From Pseudomonadota bacterium (lineage in GTDB: Bacteria; Pseudomonadota; Gammaproteobacteria; Steroidobacterales; Steroidobacteraceae), in the NCBI GenBank assembly GCA_037200975.1, contig JBBCGI010000001.1:1674001-1738000 (forward strand): DNA of 64,000 bases, read 5' to 3'. Below, in pieces: positions 17,202 to 25,249 of this stretch (within the stretch, counting starts at the first letter, position 1; every line of letters starts with the position of its first letter). The notes beneath the pieces were generated by a model that worked only from the letters and a program-made list of their open reading frames with translations, made no database searches and was not told the origin of the DNA. The position numbers and the translations under genes were made by a program.

Positions 17202-17648
17202 ATGACGCTCAAAGAGCGCATCACCGAAGACATGAAGACCGCGATGCGATCCGGCGAAAAGGATCGTCTCGCGGTCATTCGTCTTTTGCAGTCCGCGATC
17301 AAGCAGCGTGAAGTCGACGAGCGCATCGTGCTCGACGACGCGCAGATCACTTCCGTGCTCGAGAAGATGATCAAGCAGCGCAAGGAATCCATCGTCGCCT
17401 TCGAAAAGGGCGCACGGGCGGACCTCGTTGCCAAGGAGACCGCCGAGATCGCGGTGCTCGCGCCCTATCTTCCCGCGCAGTTGTCCGATGCCGATCTCGA
17501 TGCGTTGATCGCGGAAGCCATCGCCTCGACCGGCGCCGCGTCCATCAAGGACATGGGCAAGGTCATGGGCGTGGTGAAAGCCAAAGCGGCCGGCAAGGCC
17601 GACATGGGCGCCGTCGGCGCCCGCATCAAAGCCAAGCTCGGCGGTTAG
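17202..17648 (+). CDS. yqeY: GatB/YqeY domain protein
   Basis: A 148-residue protein of the YqeY family. It has a helical N-terminal domain (MTLKERITEDMKTAMRSG, then DRLAVIRLLQSAIKQREVDE) and a C-terminal GatB-like tail domain (MGKVMGVVKAKAAGKADMG). The tail domain resembles the tRNA-contacting end of the GatB amidotransferase subunit, but the physiological role is unresolved. Its position between rpsU and dnaG is common in proteobacteria. It starts 11 bp after the rpsU stop, so it is in the same transcript. Confidence 0.95.
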   Translation: MTLKERITEDMKTAMRSGEKDRLAVIRLLQSAIKQREVDERIVLDDAQITSVLEKMIKQRKESIVAFEKGARADLVAKETAEIAVLAPYLPAQLSDADLDALIAEAIASTGAASIKDMGKVMGVVKAKAAGKADMGAVGARIKAKLGG

Positions 17649-17653
17649 CCGCC

Positions 17654-17848
17654 ATGGGCGGCAGAGGCCTGGCCACCGCTGGCGCGCTCATCCTGATCGC
17701 GCTGGTCTGCATCTTCATCTCGCGCAAGATCGAAGCGGAACGGCGTGAGCTCGGGCATTTCCCGCGCGGGCGGCTGCCGCTCGTGATCGGCGGATCGATC
17801 GCGGCACTGCTGCTCTGCATCGTCGTGGCGCTCGCGATCCTGCGATAA
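17654..17848 (+). CDS. Small two-helix membrane protein in the rpsU-dnaG operon
   Basis: A 64-residue frame with two clear hydrophobic spans (about 6-23 and 43-63) joined by a charged loop (RKIEAERRELGHFPRGR). It starts 5 bp after the yqeY stop and ends 31 bp before dnaG, in the same direction. Composition and third-base GC match its neighbours, which favours a real gene. I recognise no family, and the operon gives no specific hint of function. Confidence 0.55.
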   Translation: MGGRGLATAGALILIALVCIFISRKIEAERRELGHFPRGRLPLVIGGSIAALLLCIVVALAILR

Positions 17849-17859
17849 CGGAACGACCC

Positions 17860-17875
17860 GACAGTAGAATCTGTC
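17860..17875 (+). promoter_or_regulatory. Candidate dnaG internal promoter with palindromic -10
   Basis: GACAG-TAGAAT-CTGTC places a good -10 box between 5-bp inverted arms, with the dnaG ATG 9 bp after the box. No convincing -35 is seen at the right distance, so this may be weak or fortuitous. If active, the dnaG mRNA would be essentially leaderless. Confidence 0.3.
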
Positions 17876-17879
17876 GCAA

Positions 17880-19733
17880 ATGGCCGGCCGCATCCCCCAG
17901 AGCTTCATCGACGACCTGACCGCCCGCGCGGACATCGTCGAGCTCATCGGTTCGCGCGTCGAGCTCAAGAAAGCCGGCCGCGAATACCGCGCCTGCTGCC
18001 CGTTCCACAACGAGAAAACCCCGTCATTCTGGGTGAGCCCGGTCAAGCAGTTCTATCACTGCTTCGGCTGCGGCGCGCACGGCACCGCGCTCGGGTTCCT
18101 GATGGAATACGACAAGCTCAGCTTTCCGGAGGCCATCGAGGAACTAGCTAGTCGGCTCGGTCTCGACGTGCCGCGCGAGGCCGGCGGCACGCAGCCCGAT
18201 ACCGCCGGCAGCACCGCTCCGCTCTACGACATGAACCTGCGCGTCGCGAAGTACTTCGCCGGCGTGTTGCCCAACGACGCCCGCGCAAAGGAGTACGCGA
18301 ACAAGCGCGGCCTCACGCGCGAAACGGTCGACAAATTCATGATCGGCTTCGCGACGAATTCGTGGAACGACGTACTCAAGCGCTTCGGCGCGAACGACCA
18401 CGATCGCAAGGTGCTGGCCGACTGTGGCCTGATCATCGAACGCGAGCGCACCGACAGCCGCACGATGGACCGGCACTACGACCGCTTCCGCGACCGCCTG
18501 ATGTTCCCCATCCGCGATTCGCGCGGCCGGGTGCTGGCCTTCGGCGGCCGCATCATCGATGCGGGCGAGCCCAAGTACCTGAACTCGCCCGAGACCATGC
18601 TCTTCCACAAAGGCCGCGAGCTGTACGGGCTCTACGAGGTGCGCCAGAGCCGCAGCACCCTGAAGCGCCTGATGGTGGTCGAGGGTTACATGGACGTCGC
18701 GCGCCTGCACCAGGCCGGCGTGAACTACGCGGTCGCCACCCTCGGTACGGCGACCACTCCCGAACACCTGCGCCGGATCTTCAAACTGGTGAACGAGGTC
18801 GTGTTCTGCTTCGACGGCGACAAGGCCGGTCGCGCCGCAGCCTGGCGTGCGCTCGGCAATGCGCTGCCCGAAGCGCGCGACGGCCGCCAGATACGCTTCC
18901 TGTTTTTGCCCGAGGGTCACGACCCGGATTCACTCGTGGGAGTCGAAGGCCGCGAGGCCTTCGAGAAGCGGCTCGAAAGCTCGTTGCCGCTGTCCGAATA
19001 TCTGGTCACCGCGCTCGGTGAGCAGGCGGATCTGAGCCATGCCGACGGTCGTGCCCAGTTCGCGGAACTGGCCCGCCCGCTGGTTTCCAAGGTGGCGCCC
19101 GGCGTCTACCGCGACCTGCTGATTGATCGCCTTTCTGAGGCGATCCGGCTCTCTCCTGCCAGATTGAACCAATTATGGTTCAACGAAGTCACAGACACGG
19201 CGGGCAATCACCTTACCGGCGCGGGTGCGGCGGCGGAATCCGGCTTCTCGGGATCGGGCCCTGCGCGCCGCGCAACGCAGCGTCCGCGCGATGGCGGAGG
19301 CGGCAAGAGCCTGATCACGAAGGCGGTCAAACACCTGGTTCATTTCCCGCAGATCGCCGCGCAAGTGTCGGGCGCCCAGCTCACGCAGCTCGAGCTCAAT
19401 GACGATCCGGGCGCCCGTTTTCTCTTCGAGCTCATCGACCAGCTGCAACAGGAACCGGCCGCGCATACCGGCCAGCTGCTGGAGCGCTGGCGCGACCGGC
19501 CCGAAGGTGCCCGGATGCGCGCGCTGGCCGGCGAGGAATTTGTCGGCGTGGAAGAAGCCGGCGCGGCGCTCGAACTGGCCTCGGTCATCGACACGCTGGC
19601 GATGGAGCCGACCCTGCGCCGGCACGACGAACTCATGGCCAAAGCCGATCTCACGGACGATGAACGCGCTGAGCTCAAGGAACTCAACGTGGCCATCCAC
19701 CTGTCCAAGAGCAAGTTGACGCAAAGCGCCTGA
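17880..19733 (+). CDS. dnaG: DNA primase
   Basis: Makes RNA primers at the replication fork with DnaB helicase. The 617-residue length is typical. The zinc finger uses Cys40, His43, Cys61 and Cys64 (CPFHNEKTPSFWVSP, then YHCFGCGAHG). The RNA polymerase core follows, with the Toprim motif VVEGYMDVARL near 265 and FCFDGDKAGRAAAWRAL near 310. The C-terminal DnaB-interaction domain (about 470-617) is helical. A linker near 435-465 is Gly/Arg/Ser-rich. The gene follows the small membrane protein and precedes rpoD by 222 bp. Confidence 0.98.
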   Translation: MAGRIPQSFIDDLTARADIVELIGSRVELKKAGREYRACCPFHNEKTPSFWVSPVKQFYHCFGCGAHGTALGFLMEYDKLSFPEAIEELASRLGLDVPREAGGTQPDTAGSTAPLYDMNLRVAKYFAGVLPNDARAKEYANKRGLTRETVDKFMIGFATNSWNDVLKRFGANDHDRKVLADCGLIIERERTDSRTMDRHYDRFRDRLMFPIRDSRGRVLAFGGRIIDAGEPKYLNSPETMLFHKGRELYGLYEVRQSRSTLKRLMVVEGYMDVARLHQAGVNYAVATLGTATTPEHLRRIFKLVNEVVFCFDGDKAGRAAAWRALGNALPEARDGRQIRFLFLPEGHDPDSLVGVEGREAFEKRLESSLPLSEYLVTALGEQADLSHADGRAQFAELARPLVSKVAPGVYRDLLIDRLSEAIRLSPARLNQLWFNEVTDTAGNHLTGAGAAAESGFSGSGPARRATQRPRDGGGGKSLITKAVKHLVHFPQIAAQVSGAQLTQLELNDDPGARFLFELIDQLQQEPAAHTGQLLERWRDRPEGARMRALAGEEFVGVEEAGAALELASVIDTLAMEPTLRRHDELMAKADLTDDERAELKELNVAIHLSKSKLTQSA

Positions 19734-19819
19734 AGCGCGGGCCGGGTTGGCCGTTAAAAGTTTGCCGGCCATGACCCTTTTGGCCCGAATTTTGCGTCTA
19801 ACTTTGAACGGAAGTCGTT

Positions 19820-19869
19820 GACCCACGGGCTATTTTTGCTTTGTCAAGCCGTGGGTCTTTGCGTAGAAT
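19820..19869 (+). promoter_or_regulatory. rpoD promoter overlapped by an inverted repeat
   Basis: TTGTCA (19841-19846), a 17-bp spacer and TAGAAT (19864-19869) form a near-consensus sigma-70 promoter 87 bp before the rpoD ATG. The -35 lies in the 20-bp loop of a perfect 9-bp inverted repeat, GACCCACGG (19820-19828) and CCGTGGGTC (19849-19857), whose right arm sits between the two boxes. It could be an operator, or an attenuating hairpin for transcripts coming from dnaG. Confidence 0.6.
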
Positions 19870-19955
19870 GCGCCCCCTTTCCCGCAAGCCACCTTGATCG
19901 CACCGTCGGCAACCCCACGGTGTCTGACCGCAATACGCCCTGCGTACGGAATCAA

Positions 19956-22163
19956 ATGACACAAAAGCATAAGCGCCCTACTGCTCCCGCCTCCAAAGCC
20001 AAGCCGCCCAAGAAAACGGCCAAGCCCGCTGCTGCCGCGCACGTCAAAGAGAAGGCCGCGCATGTGGCCAAGGGCGCCAGCAAACATGCCGAAGTGAAGA
20101 AGCCGTTGGCGAAGGGGAAGACTGAAAAGGTCGCCGCACCCGTCGCCGATTCCAAGGCGAAGGTGGTCGAGCTCAAGCCCGCGCAGAAACTCGCGGCTGC
20201 GCGTGCCGCAGCAGCGGCCGCCGCGCCGGTAGCTGCCGATGCCAAGAAGGGCAAGAAAGGTAATTCCGAACTCATCAATCTTCCGGCGCGCCGCAACGTG
20301 CTGCCCGAAGAGCGTCAGTCGCAGCTCAAGCTGCTGATCGCGCGCGGCAAGGAACAGGGTTACCTCACGTATTCGCAGGTGAACGATCACCTGCCGTCGG
20401 AGATCGTCGATCCGGAACAGATCGAAGAGATCGTCAACACGATTAACGACATGGGCATTCCGGTGTACGAGAAGGCGCCGGACAACGAGAGCATTCTCGC
20501 GCCCGAGCCTTCCGCGCCCACCGACGAAGAAGCCATCGAAGAAGCCGCCGCCGCGCTGGCCGCGCTCGATGCCGAGCTCGGCCGCACCACCGACCCGGTG
20601 CGCATGTACATGCGCGAGATGGGCACGGTCGAACTGCTCACGCGCGAAGGCGAAATCCGCATCGCGAAGCGCATCGAGGAAGGCCTCGACGCCGTGCGCC
20701 TGGCGCTGTCCAACTACCCGTCGACCGCGGAATACCTGCTGCGTGCCTACGAGCCGGTGAAGACCGGCGGCGCACGCCTGGTCGATATCATCGTTGGGTT
20801 CATCGACCCGAACGCGCCCGACGTCATCGCGCAGCCGCAGAACCCGACCAAGATGGATCTGACGGCGCCCGTGCCTGAAGAGAAGACCGAGGGCGAAGAG
20901 ACCGAAGAAGGCGACGGCAGCGGCGAGGAAGAAGAAGCCGTCGACACCGGCCCGGATCCGGAAGAGGCCGCGCGCCGCTTCGCTGCGGTCGGCAAGTACC
21001 TCGCCAATTCGCTCACGCACATCGAGAAGATGGGCGCGAAGGATCCGAAGACGCTCAAGGTCCGCAAGAAGCTGTCCGACGAGTTCATGGAGCTCAAGCT
21101 CGCGCCGCGCATGTTCGAGGCGCTGATCGGCAACCTGCGCCACCAGGTGAACCAGGTCCGCCAGCTCGAAAAAGAAATCATGATCATTGCCGTGCGCGAC
21201 GCCGGCATGCCGCGCAAGGAGTTCATCCTCTCGTTCCCGAAGAACGAGACGTCGAACCGCTGGCTGCAGAAGCAGATCAAGGGCGGCAAGAAGTGGTCGG
21301 CGGCCATGGGCCGTCTGCATGAAGAAATCTCGCGCCGGCAGGACAAGCTCGGCCAGCTCGAGAAGGACTATCACCTCACCATCACGGACATCAAGGAGAT
21401 CAACCGTGAGGTCTCGATCGGCGAAGCGAAAGCCCGCCGCGCGAAGAAGGAAATGGTCGAGGCCAACCTGCGCCTCGTGATCTCGATCGCAAAGAAGTAC
21501 ACGAACCGTGGCCTGCAGTTCCTCGACCTCATCCAGGAAGGCAACATCGGCCTTATGAAGGCCGTGGACAAGTTCGAATACCGTCGCGGTTACAAGTTCT
21601 CGACGTATGCGACCTGGTGGATCCGCCAGGCCATCACGCGTTCCATTGCCGATCAGGCCCGCACGATTCGTATCCCGGTGCACATGATCGAGACCATCAA
21701 CAAGCTGAACCGCATCTCGCGGCAGATGCTGCAGGAGATGGGCCGCGAGCCGACGCCGGAAGAACTGGCCGTGCGCATGGAGATGCCGGAAGACAAGGTT
21801 CGCAAGGTGCTCAAGATCGCCAAAGAGCCCATCTCGATGGAAACGCCGATCGGCGACGACGAGGATTCACACCTCGGCGACTTCATCGAGGACACTTCCG
21901 TGGCATCGCCCATCGACCAGGCGACGATGGAGTCGCTGCGAGAGACCACCCACTCGGTACTTGCGCAACTGACCCCGCGTGAAGCCAAGGTGCTTCGTAT
22001 GCGGTTCGGCATCGACATGAACACCGACCACACGCTGGAAGAAGTCGGCAAGCAGTTCGACGTGACGCGCGAGCGTATTCGTCAGATCGAAGCCAAGGCG
22101 CTGCGCAAGCTGCGTCATCCCAGCCGCAGTGAGCAACTGCGCAGCTTCCTGATCGAGGACTGA
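19956..22163 (+). CDS. rpoD: Primary sigma factor RpoD with an Ala/Lys-rich N-terminal extension
   Basis: Housekeeping sigma-70, 735 residues against 613 in E. coli. Region 1.1 begins only at about residue 119 ([21 protein letters not shown]). Before it lies a low-complexity, highly basic tail of Lys, Ala and Pro repeats. Then come region 1.2 ([11 protein letters not shown]), a non-conserved acidic region with a Glu-rich stretch, region 2 ([20 protein letters not shown] and [12 protein letters not shown]), region 3, and region 4 ([21 protein letters not shown]). The ATG at 19956 is the only good start before region 1.1. It has its own promoter (19820-19869) and is followed by a terminator. 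Confidence 0.98.
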   Translation: MTQKHKRPTAPASKAKPPKKTAKPAAAAHVKEKAAHVAKGASKHAEVKKPLAKGKTEKVAAPVADSKAKVVELKPAQKLAAARAAAAAAAPVAADAKKGKKGNSELINLPARRNVLPEERQSQLKLLIARGKEQGYLTYSQVNDHLPSEIVDPEQIEEIVNTINDMGIPVYEKAPDNESILAPEPSAPTDEEAIEEAAAALAALDAELGRTTDPVRMYMREMGTVELLTREGEIRIAKRIEEGLDAVRLALSNYPSTAEYLLRAYEPVKTGGARLVDIIVGFIDPNAPDVIAQPQNPTKMDLTAPVPEEKTEGEETEEGDGSGEEEEAVDTGPDPEEAARRFAAVGKYLANSLTHIEKMGAKDPKTLKVRKKLSDEFMELKLAPRMFEALIGNLRHQVNQVRQLEKEIMIIAVRDAGMPRKEFILSFPKNETSNRWLQKQIKGGKKWSAAMGRLHEEISRRQDKLGQLEKDYHLTITDIKEINREVSIGEAKARRAKKEMVEANLRLVISIAKKYTNRGLQFLDLIQEGNIGLMKAVDKFEYRRGYKFSTYATWWIRQAITRSIADQARTIRIPVHMIETINKLNRISRQMLQEMGREPTPEELAVRMEMPEDKVRKVLKIAKEPISMETPIGDDEDSHLGDFIEDTSVASPIDQATMESLRETTHSVLAQLTPREAKVLRMRFGIDMNTDHTLEEVGKQFDVTRERIRQIEAKALRKLRHPSRSEQLRSFLIED

Positions 22164-22186
22164 GCGAAGGCGCAAGGTAGATAGAG

Positions 22187-22210
22187 AAGGCCGCGGAAAC
22201 GCGGCCTTTT
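22187..22210 (+). terminator. Rho-independent terminator of the rpoD operon
   Basis: AAGGCCGCG, a GAAA tetraloop and CGCGGCC followed by TTTT give a 7-bp GC stem plus A/T pairs, 23 bp after the rpoD stop. The A-tract on the left could let it work from the opposite strand too, for the convergent nucleotidyltransferase gene. Confidence 0.85.
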
Positions 22211-22223
22211 CGCATCTGCGCGC

Positions 22224-22745
22224 CTAACCCTGCGGGTCTTTCTCGAACAACTCTTCGAGAAAGAACTGGGTCTTGGCCGGTATCTGGTTGCGCGGGTAGT
22301 AACGCTCGATTACTTCCAGCACCTGTTCGACCCGGCGAAGCCCGATGTGACGGATCAACGTGCGCAGATCCTGCGCGTCGTTGCTGTCGAAACGCGCGGC
22401 GATCGCCTTCATGGCGAGCAGATATTGGGGCGGCGGTGTCCATACCGCGAGATGCGGAAGATCCAGAAGAATCGAGCGCGGCTCGGTGTCCGCCGGCATG
22501 AAACCCTTGACGGCATCGTTGAGCCAGTCGGCGGGCAGCTTCTGCGCCGCAGCCACGCGCGCGGCCGCGGCACGCACCTTGCTCGACGGATCGAACACCG
22601 CGTCCACGTCGCGCGTAGATTGCCGGGCGTTGAATGCCAGCACCATCGCCGCGCCGCCCACGACACCCACCTCGCCTTTGATTCCTTCGCGAGCCAGCTC
22701 ATCGTTGAGCGCCTGGAACGCCCGAAGAATTTCCTGTTGGGTCAC
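22224..22745 (-). CDS. AbiEii/MenT-like nucleotidyltransferase, possible toxin
   Basis: A 173-residue minimal nucleotidyltransferase (DUF6036-like). The motif GGAAMVLAF (30-38), then STRDVDAVF with the metal-binding Asp46-x-Asp48, is the Pol-beta-type NTase active site. A downstream LLAMKAIAARFDSNDAQDLRTL resembles the second half of the AbiEii and MenT toxin family. It begins with GTG at 22745, 4 bp after the stop of the partner gene, implying translational coupling. Such proteins can transfer nucleotides to tRNA or proteins as toxins. Toxicity here is inferred from family and layout only. Confidence 0.75.
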   Translation of the reverse strand: MTQQEILRAFQALNDELAREGIKGEVGVVGGAAMVLAFNARQSTRDVDAVFDPSSKVRAAAARVAAAQKLPADWLNDAVKGFMPADTEPRSILLDLPHLAVWTPPPQYLLAMKAIAARFDSNDAQDLRTLIRHIGLRRVEQVLEVIERYYPRNQIPAKTQFFLEELFEKDPQG

Positions 22746-22749
22746 GCGT

Positions 22750-23094
22750 TCACATCCGCGACAGGAAGTTGCCGAGCACGAACACGTTGTTGCGGCGAAA
22801 AGCGAGCGGGCTTTCCACCAGTGCGGAGGCCTTGAGATTCTCCATGCCCGAAACGAACCAGGGCTCGGACAGGACGTGCGGGCGCGTAGCCCACCACGGA
22901 GGCGCTTCACCGAACTCCGCCGCCAAGGCGCACGCGGTCGAATTGATGAGGGCGCGCTCCCGTGTTCGACGTGAGCGCGAATACAGGCGCTTCAGCGCTT
23001 CGAACCGCCGGCTGCGCCGCACTTCGTCCACCGCGTCGAAGAACGGCACCCAGTCGGTTACACCTTGCTTGGGAGGTTTGCCGGGACGCCGCAT
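22750..23094 (-). CDS. Hypothetical protein paired with the nucleotidyltransferase, possible antitoxin or cofactor
   Basis: A 114-residue basic protein. The N-terminal half is rich in Arg and Lys (RRSRRFEALKRLYSRSRRTR) and could contact nucleic acid. The C-terminal half contains WFVSGMENLKASALVESPLAF, ending FVLGNFLSRM. Immediately upstream (23095-23224) is a strikingly AT-rich stretch with repeated ATTGGATAATTG-like half-sites, suitable for an autoregulated promoter. It is the first gene of a two-gene unit with the nucleotidyltransferase. I do not recognise the family. The antitoxin role is inferred from position and size only. Confidence 0.6.
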   Translation of the reverse strand: MRRPGKPPKQGVTDWVPFFDAVDEVRRSRRFEALKRLYSRSRRTRERALINSTACALAAEFGEAPPWWATRPHVLSEPWFVSGMENLKASALVESPLAFRRNNVFVLGNFLSRM

Positions 23095-23224
23095 GCCGGC
23101 ATGGTAGTTGATATCCGGCTAATTGGATAATTGTGTATAACTATTTGATTAGAAAGACTATTCACTACTACCGATCAATCGTCCGGCCGGCGCGCCTCCC
23201 TGCGCGCCGCACGTACCGCTTCTC

Positions 23225-23995
23225 TCAGTAGCGCTGTCGGCGCAGGAAGGGGTCATCGGCGTTCCGCTTGCGCGTGAAGGGAATCAGCATCGGTACGCGC
23301 TCACGGTAGTTGCGATAGTCCTTACCGAGATGCGCCACCAGGTCGCGCTCCTCGAACTGGATTCCAACGAGAATGTAAGCGGTCGTCATGATCGCGAAGA
23401 GCAGGTGCGACACGGTCATCGTCGGCGTCGACCAGAACACGAACAGCCAGCCGACATACAGCGGATGCCGCACGAGCTTGTACGGCCCGGGCGTACCGAA
23501 GGCGAGATGGGTGTACGGCTTGCCTGACAACTGCAGCCACACCTGGCGCAGACCGAACAAGTCGAAGTGGTTGATGAGGAACGTCGCCGCGAGCACCAGC
23601 ACCCAGCCGAACGCGAAGGCGCCCCAGATGACGCCGCGAATGGTGGCGTCCTGCACCGCCCAGACCGTGCCGCCGAGCGGCTGCCAGAGCGCGAACAGGG
23701 CGATCAACGCCAGGCTCGAGAACAACACGTAGGTACTGCGCTCGGCGGATTCAGGCACCACGCGTGTGAACCAGCGCTTGAAGGCGGGCCGCGCCATGAC
23801 GCTGTGCTGCACCGCGAACAAGCCTAACAACCCCAGGTCCACCAGCAGGCTGGTCACGAAGCTTCCGCCCGGCGCGGAATCGAGCGTGCGCGGCACGCCG
23901 AAATTGCCGATGAAGCCGATGGCATAGAGAAACGTGGCGAAGAACACGGCGTAGCTCATGACGCCGTACAGGAAGATGGACAGACGCTTGATCAT
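23225..23995 (-). CDS. mddA: MddA-like methanethiol S-methyltransferase (isoprenylcysteine methyltransferase family)
   Basis: A 256-residue integral membrane protein with about five hydrophobic spans. The C-terminal catalytic segment is HLAFGTPGPYKLVRHPLYVGW, followed later by FEERDLVAHLGKDYRNYRERVP, the SAM-binding signature shared by ICMT, NnrU and phospholipid methyltransferases. The N-terminus (LYGVMSYAVFFATFLYAIGF) fits the MddA subgroup, which makes dimethyl sulfide from methanethiol. The superfamily is firm. The exact substrate rests on remembered similarity and is less sure. Confidence 0.78.
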   Translation of the reverse strand: MIKRLSIFLYGVMSYAVFFATFLYAIGFIGNFGVPRTLDSAPGGSFVTSLLVDLGLLGLFAVQHSVMARPAFKRWFTRVVPESAERSTYVLFSSLALIALFALWQPLGGTVWAVQDATIRGVIWGAFAFGWVLVLAATFLINHFDLFGLRQVWLQLSGKPYTHLAFGTPGPYKLVRHPLYVGWLFVFWSTPTMTVSHLLFAIMTTAYILVGIQFEERDLVAHLGKDYRNYRERVPMLIPFTRKRNADDPFLRRQRY

Positions 23996-24091
23996 GATTG
24001 ACTCCCAATAGGTCCAGGCCGCGCAAGTTAGAGCGCGACCGTGGGAGTCAGCGTGGGAAAGGGCGTGGAATCGCGCCCCGGGTTCTATCGG

Positions 24092-24490
24092 CTAGGCCTG
24101 CTTGCCGACCGCGATCGAATATTCGATGTGCAGATCGCAGGGCGTCTTGCCCTGGCGGCCGCGCACGCGTTCACCCTTGCAGCGGGTGTGCCCGGCGGTG
24201 TGATCGTGGCCCTGTTCGGCCACGTCCGCGACCGGCGCGGCCAGGTCGAATTCGCCATTGCAGCTGGCGTACGGGCACGGGTAGACGAAATAGGCGCGCG
24301 CGGGCGGATGCAGCACGATCGACTGTGGCGCCGGCGGTTGCGAGGTCTCGTCGCTGAAGGCGAAATCGAGACGAATGGAAGACAGCTGCGGAAACTGCAC
24401 GCGCAGCTCTTTCGACATGAGGCGATTGCGGCGCTGCTTTTCGCGCAGCAGGTTACGGGCGCCTTCGGGTCCAACTGTCTTGAGTTTCAT
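24092..24490 (-). CDS. Cysteine-motif hypothetical protein, paralogue of the gene at 29313
   Basis: A 132-residue soluble protein. Residues about 78-105 read HPPARAYFVYPCPYASCNGEF, and later CKGERVRGRQGKTPCDLHIEY supplies two more cysteines, so four Cys are arranged as CPxxxC...C...C, compatible with a zinc ribbon. The gene at 29313-29708 encodes a clearly related protein with the same cysteine spacing and HPPAxAYFV core. A Lys/Arg-rich N-terminus (REKQRRNRLMSKELR) suggests nucleic-acid or ribosome contact. Function unknown. It reads after the RRM gene and its terminator. Confidence 0.75.
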   Translation of the reverse strand: MKLKTVGPEGARNLLREKQRRNRLMSKELRVQFPQLSSIRLDFAFSDETSQPPAPQSIVLHPPARAYFVYPCPYASCNGEFDLAAPVADVAEQGHDHTAGHTRCKGERVRGRQGKTPCDLHIEYSIAVGKQA

Positions 24491-24501
24491 CGGGAGTCTC
24501 C

Positions 24502-24539
24502 AAAACGAACTCGGGCGGGCGCAATGCCCGCCCGAGTTC
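24502..24539 (-). terminator. Rho-independent terminator of the RRM gene
   Basis: On the minus strand a perfect 14-bp stem, GAACTCGGGCGGGC with its complement, and a 5-nt loop are followed by GTTTTG. It lies 18 bp after the stop of the RNA-binding protein gene and just before the start of the next minus-strand gene, so it should separate the two. Confidence 0.8.
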
Positions 24540-24556
24540 TACTTAACGATCAGCTA

Positions 24557-24868
24557 TTAACGACGACCGTAGCCGCCGCCACCGCCGCCGCCGTAACCGC
24601 CACCACCACCGCCGCCACCGCCGCGGGGTTTGTCCTGCGCTTCGTTGACCTTCAGCGGGCGACCGCCGAAGTCCTGGCCGTTGAGGGCCTGCATGGCGCG
24701 CTGCGCATCGGCGCTCGACATTTCCACGAAGCCGAAGCCGCGCGGCTGGCCCGTGTCGCGATCGTTCACGAGCGCGATCTTTTCAACGGTGCCATGGGTG
24801 GAGAACAGGGTGCGAACGGAGTCTTCCGTCGCGCTGAAGGGCAGATTGCCCACATAAAGTTTGGTCAA
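24557..24868 (-). CDS. Glycine-rich RRM RNA-binding protein
   Basis: A 103-residue protein consisting of one RNA recognition motif (residues 2-78) and a tail of about 20 residues made of Gly, Tyr and Arg. RNP2 is LYVGNL (4-9) and RNP1 is RGFGFVEM (43-50), both intact with the aromatic residues that stack on RNA. Homologues in cyanobacteria and proteobacteria are often cold-induced RNA chaperones. The start is TTG at 24868, supported by GAGGA seven bases upstream and by the canonical MTKLYVGNL N-terminus. A strong terminator follows. Confidence 0.93.
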   Translation of the reverse strand: MTKLYVGNLPFSATEDSVRTLFSTHGTVEKIALVNDRDTGQPRGFGFVEMSSADAQRAMQALNGQDFGGRPLKVNEAQDKPRGGGGGGGGGYGGGGGGGYGRR

Positions 24869-25114
24869 GAGAAGATCCTCAGAAAAAAATAGATAGCAGG
24901 CGTAACCCTGCCGACGTGGTTTGCGGAGACTTTGAGGTGACTGACTCTGGCCAAACGTGCGTCAGAACGACGCGGAAGCCCAGGGACGGACAAGACGAGG
25001 AATCACAAGCCGGGCGCAAAGGTACAGGAAAAAAGCCTTTTTCGCCTCGGAACTTGCAGTCGCCGTCATATTGTGGCTGCGATCGCCCAACCGGGGCCCC
25101 GGCTTGCGGGAAGA
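24869..25114. other. Intergenic leader region upstream of the RRM gene
   Basis: Together with the adjoining repeat this is the only gene-free stretch longer than 300 bp. I see no convincing coding frame. It holds the RRM ribosome site, a small inverted repeat (GCAGG and CCTGC around 24896-24911) and a short AAAAAGCCTTTTT palindrome near 25030. A long leader is common for cold-shock RNA-binding proteins, so the RRM promoter and a structured 5' UTR may lie here. Confidence 0.4.
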
Positions 25115-25248
25115 CGAAAAGGGGACATGCCTATTTATGAAAAAGGGGACAGATCTATTTATTGACCGAACGGCCGTCTGCATACGAGCGCATTCCATCA
25201 ATAAATAGATCTGTCCCCTTTTTCATAAATAGGCATGTCCCCTTTTCG
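25115..25248. repeat. Family A nested palindromic repeat, copy 2 (perfect)
   Basis: Two 51-bp arms (25115-25165 and 25198-25248) are perfect reverse complements around a 32-bp loop. Each arm contains two boxes, GGGGACATGCCTATTTA and GGGGACAGATCTATTTATTG, joined by ATGAAAAA. The outer end lies 1 bp from the stop of the SGNH hydrolase gene. A single-stranded copy would fold into a 51-bp hairpin. It is related to copies at 9780 and 48161. The arm identity suggests recent formation or active maintenance. Confidence 0.97.
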
Positions 25249-25249
25249 T

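Noticed and set aside
19830-21683. Long open frame on the minus strand across rpoD (617 codons)
   Set aside because: It is the antisense shadow of a high-GC coding frame. rpoD on the plus strand has full sigma-70 homology and a promoter.
24957-25208. Small plus-strand frames reading through the repeat at 25115
   Set aside because: They include palindrome sequence, lack a ribosome site and have no domain.
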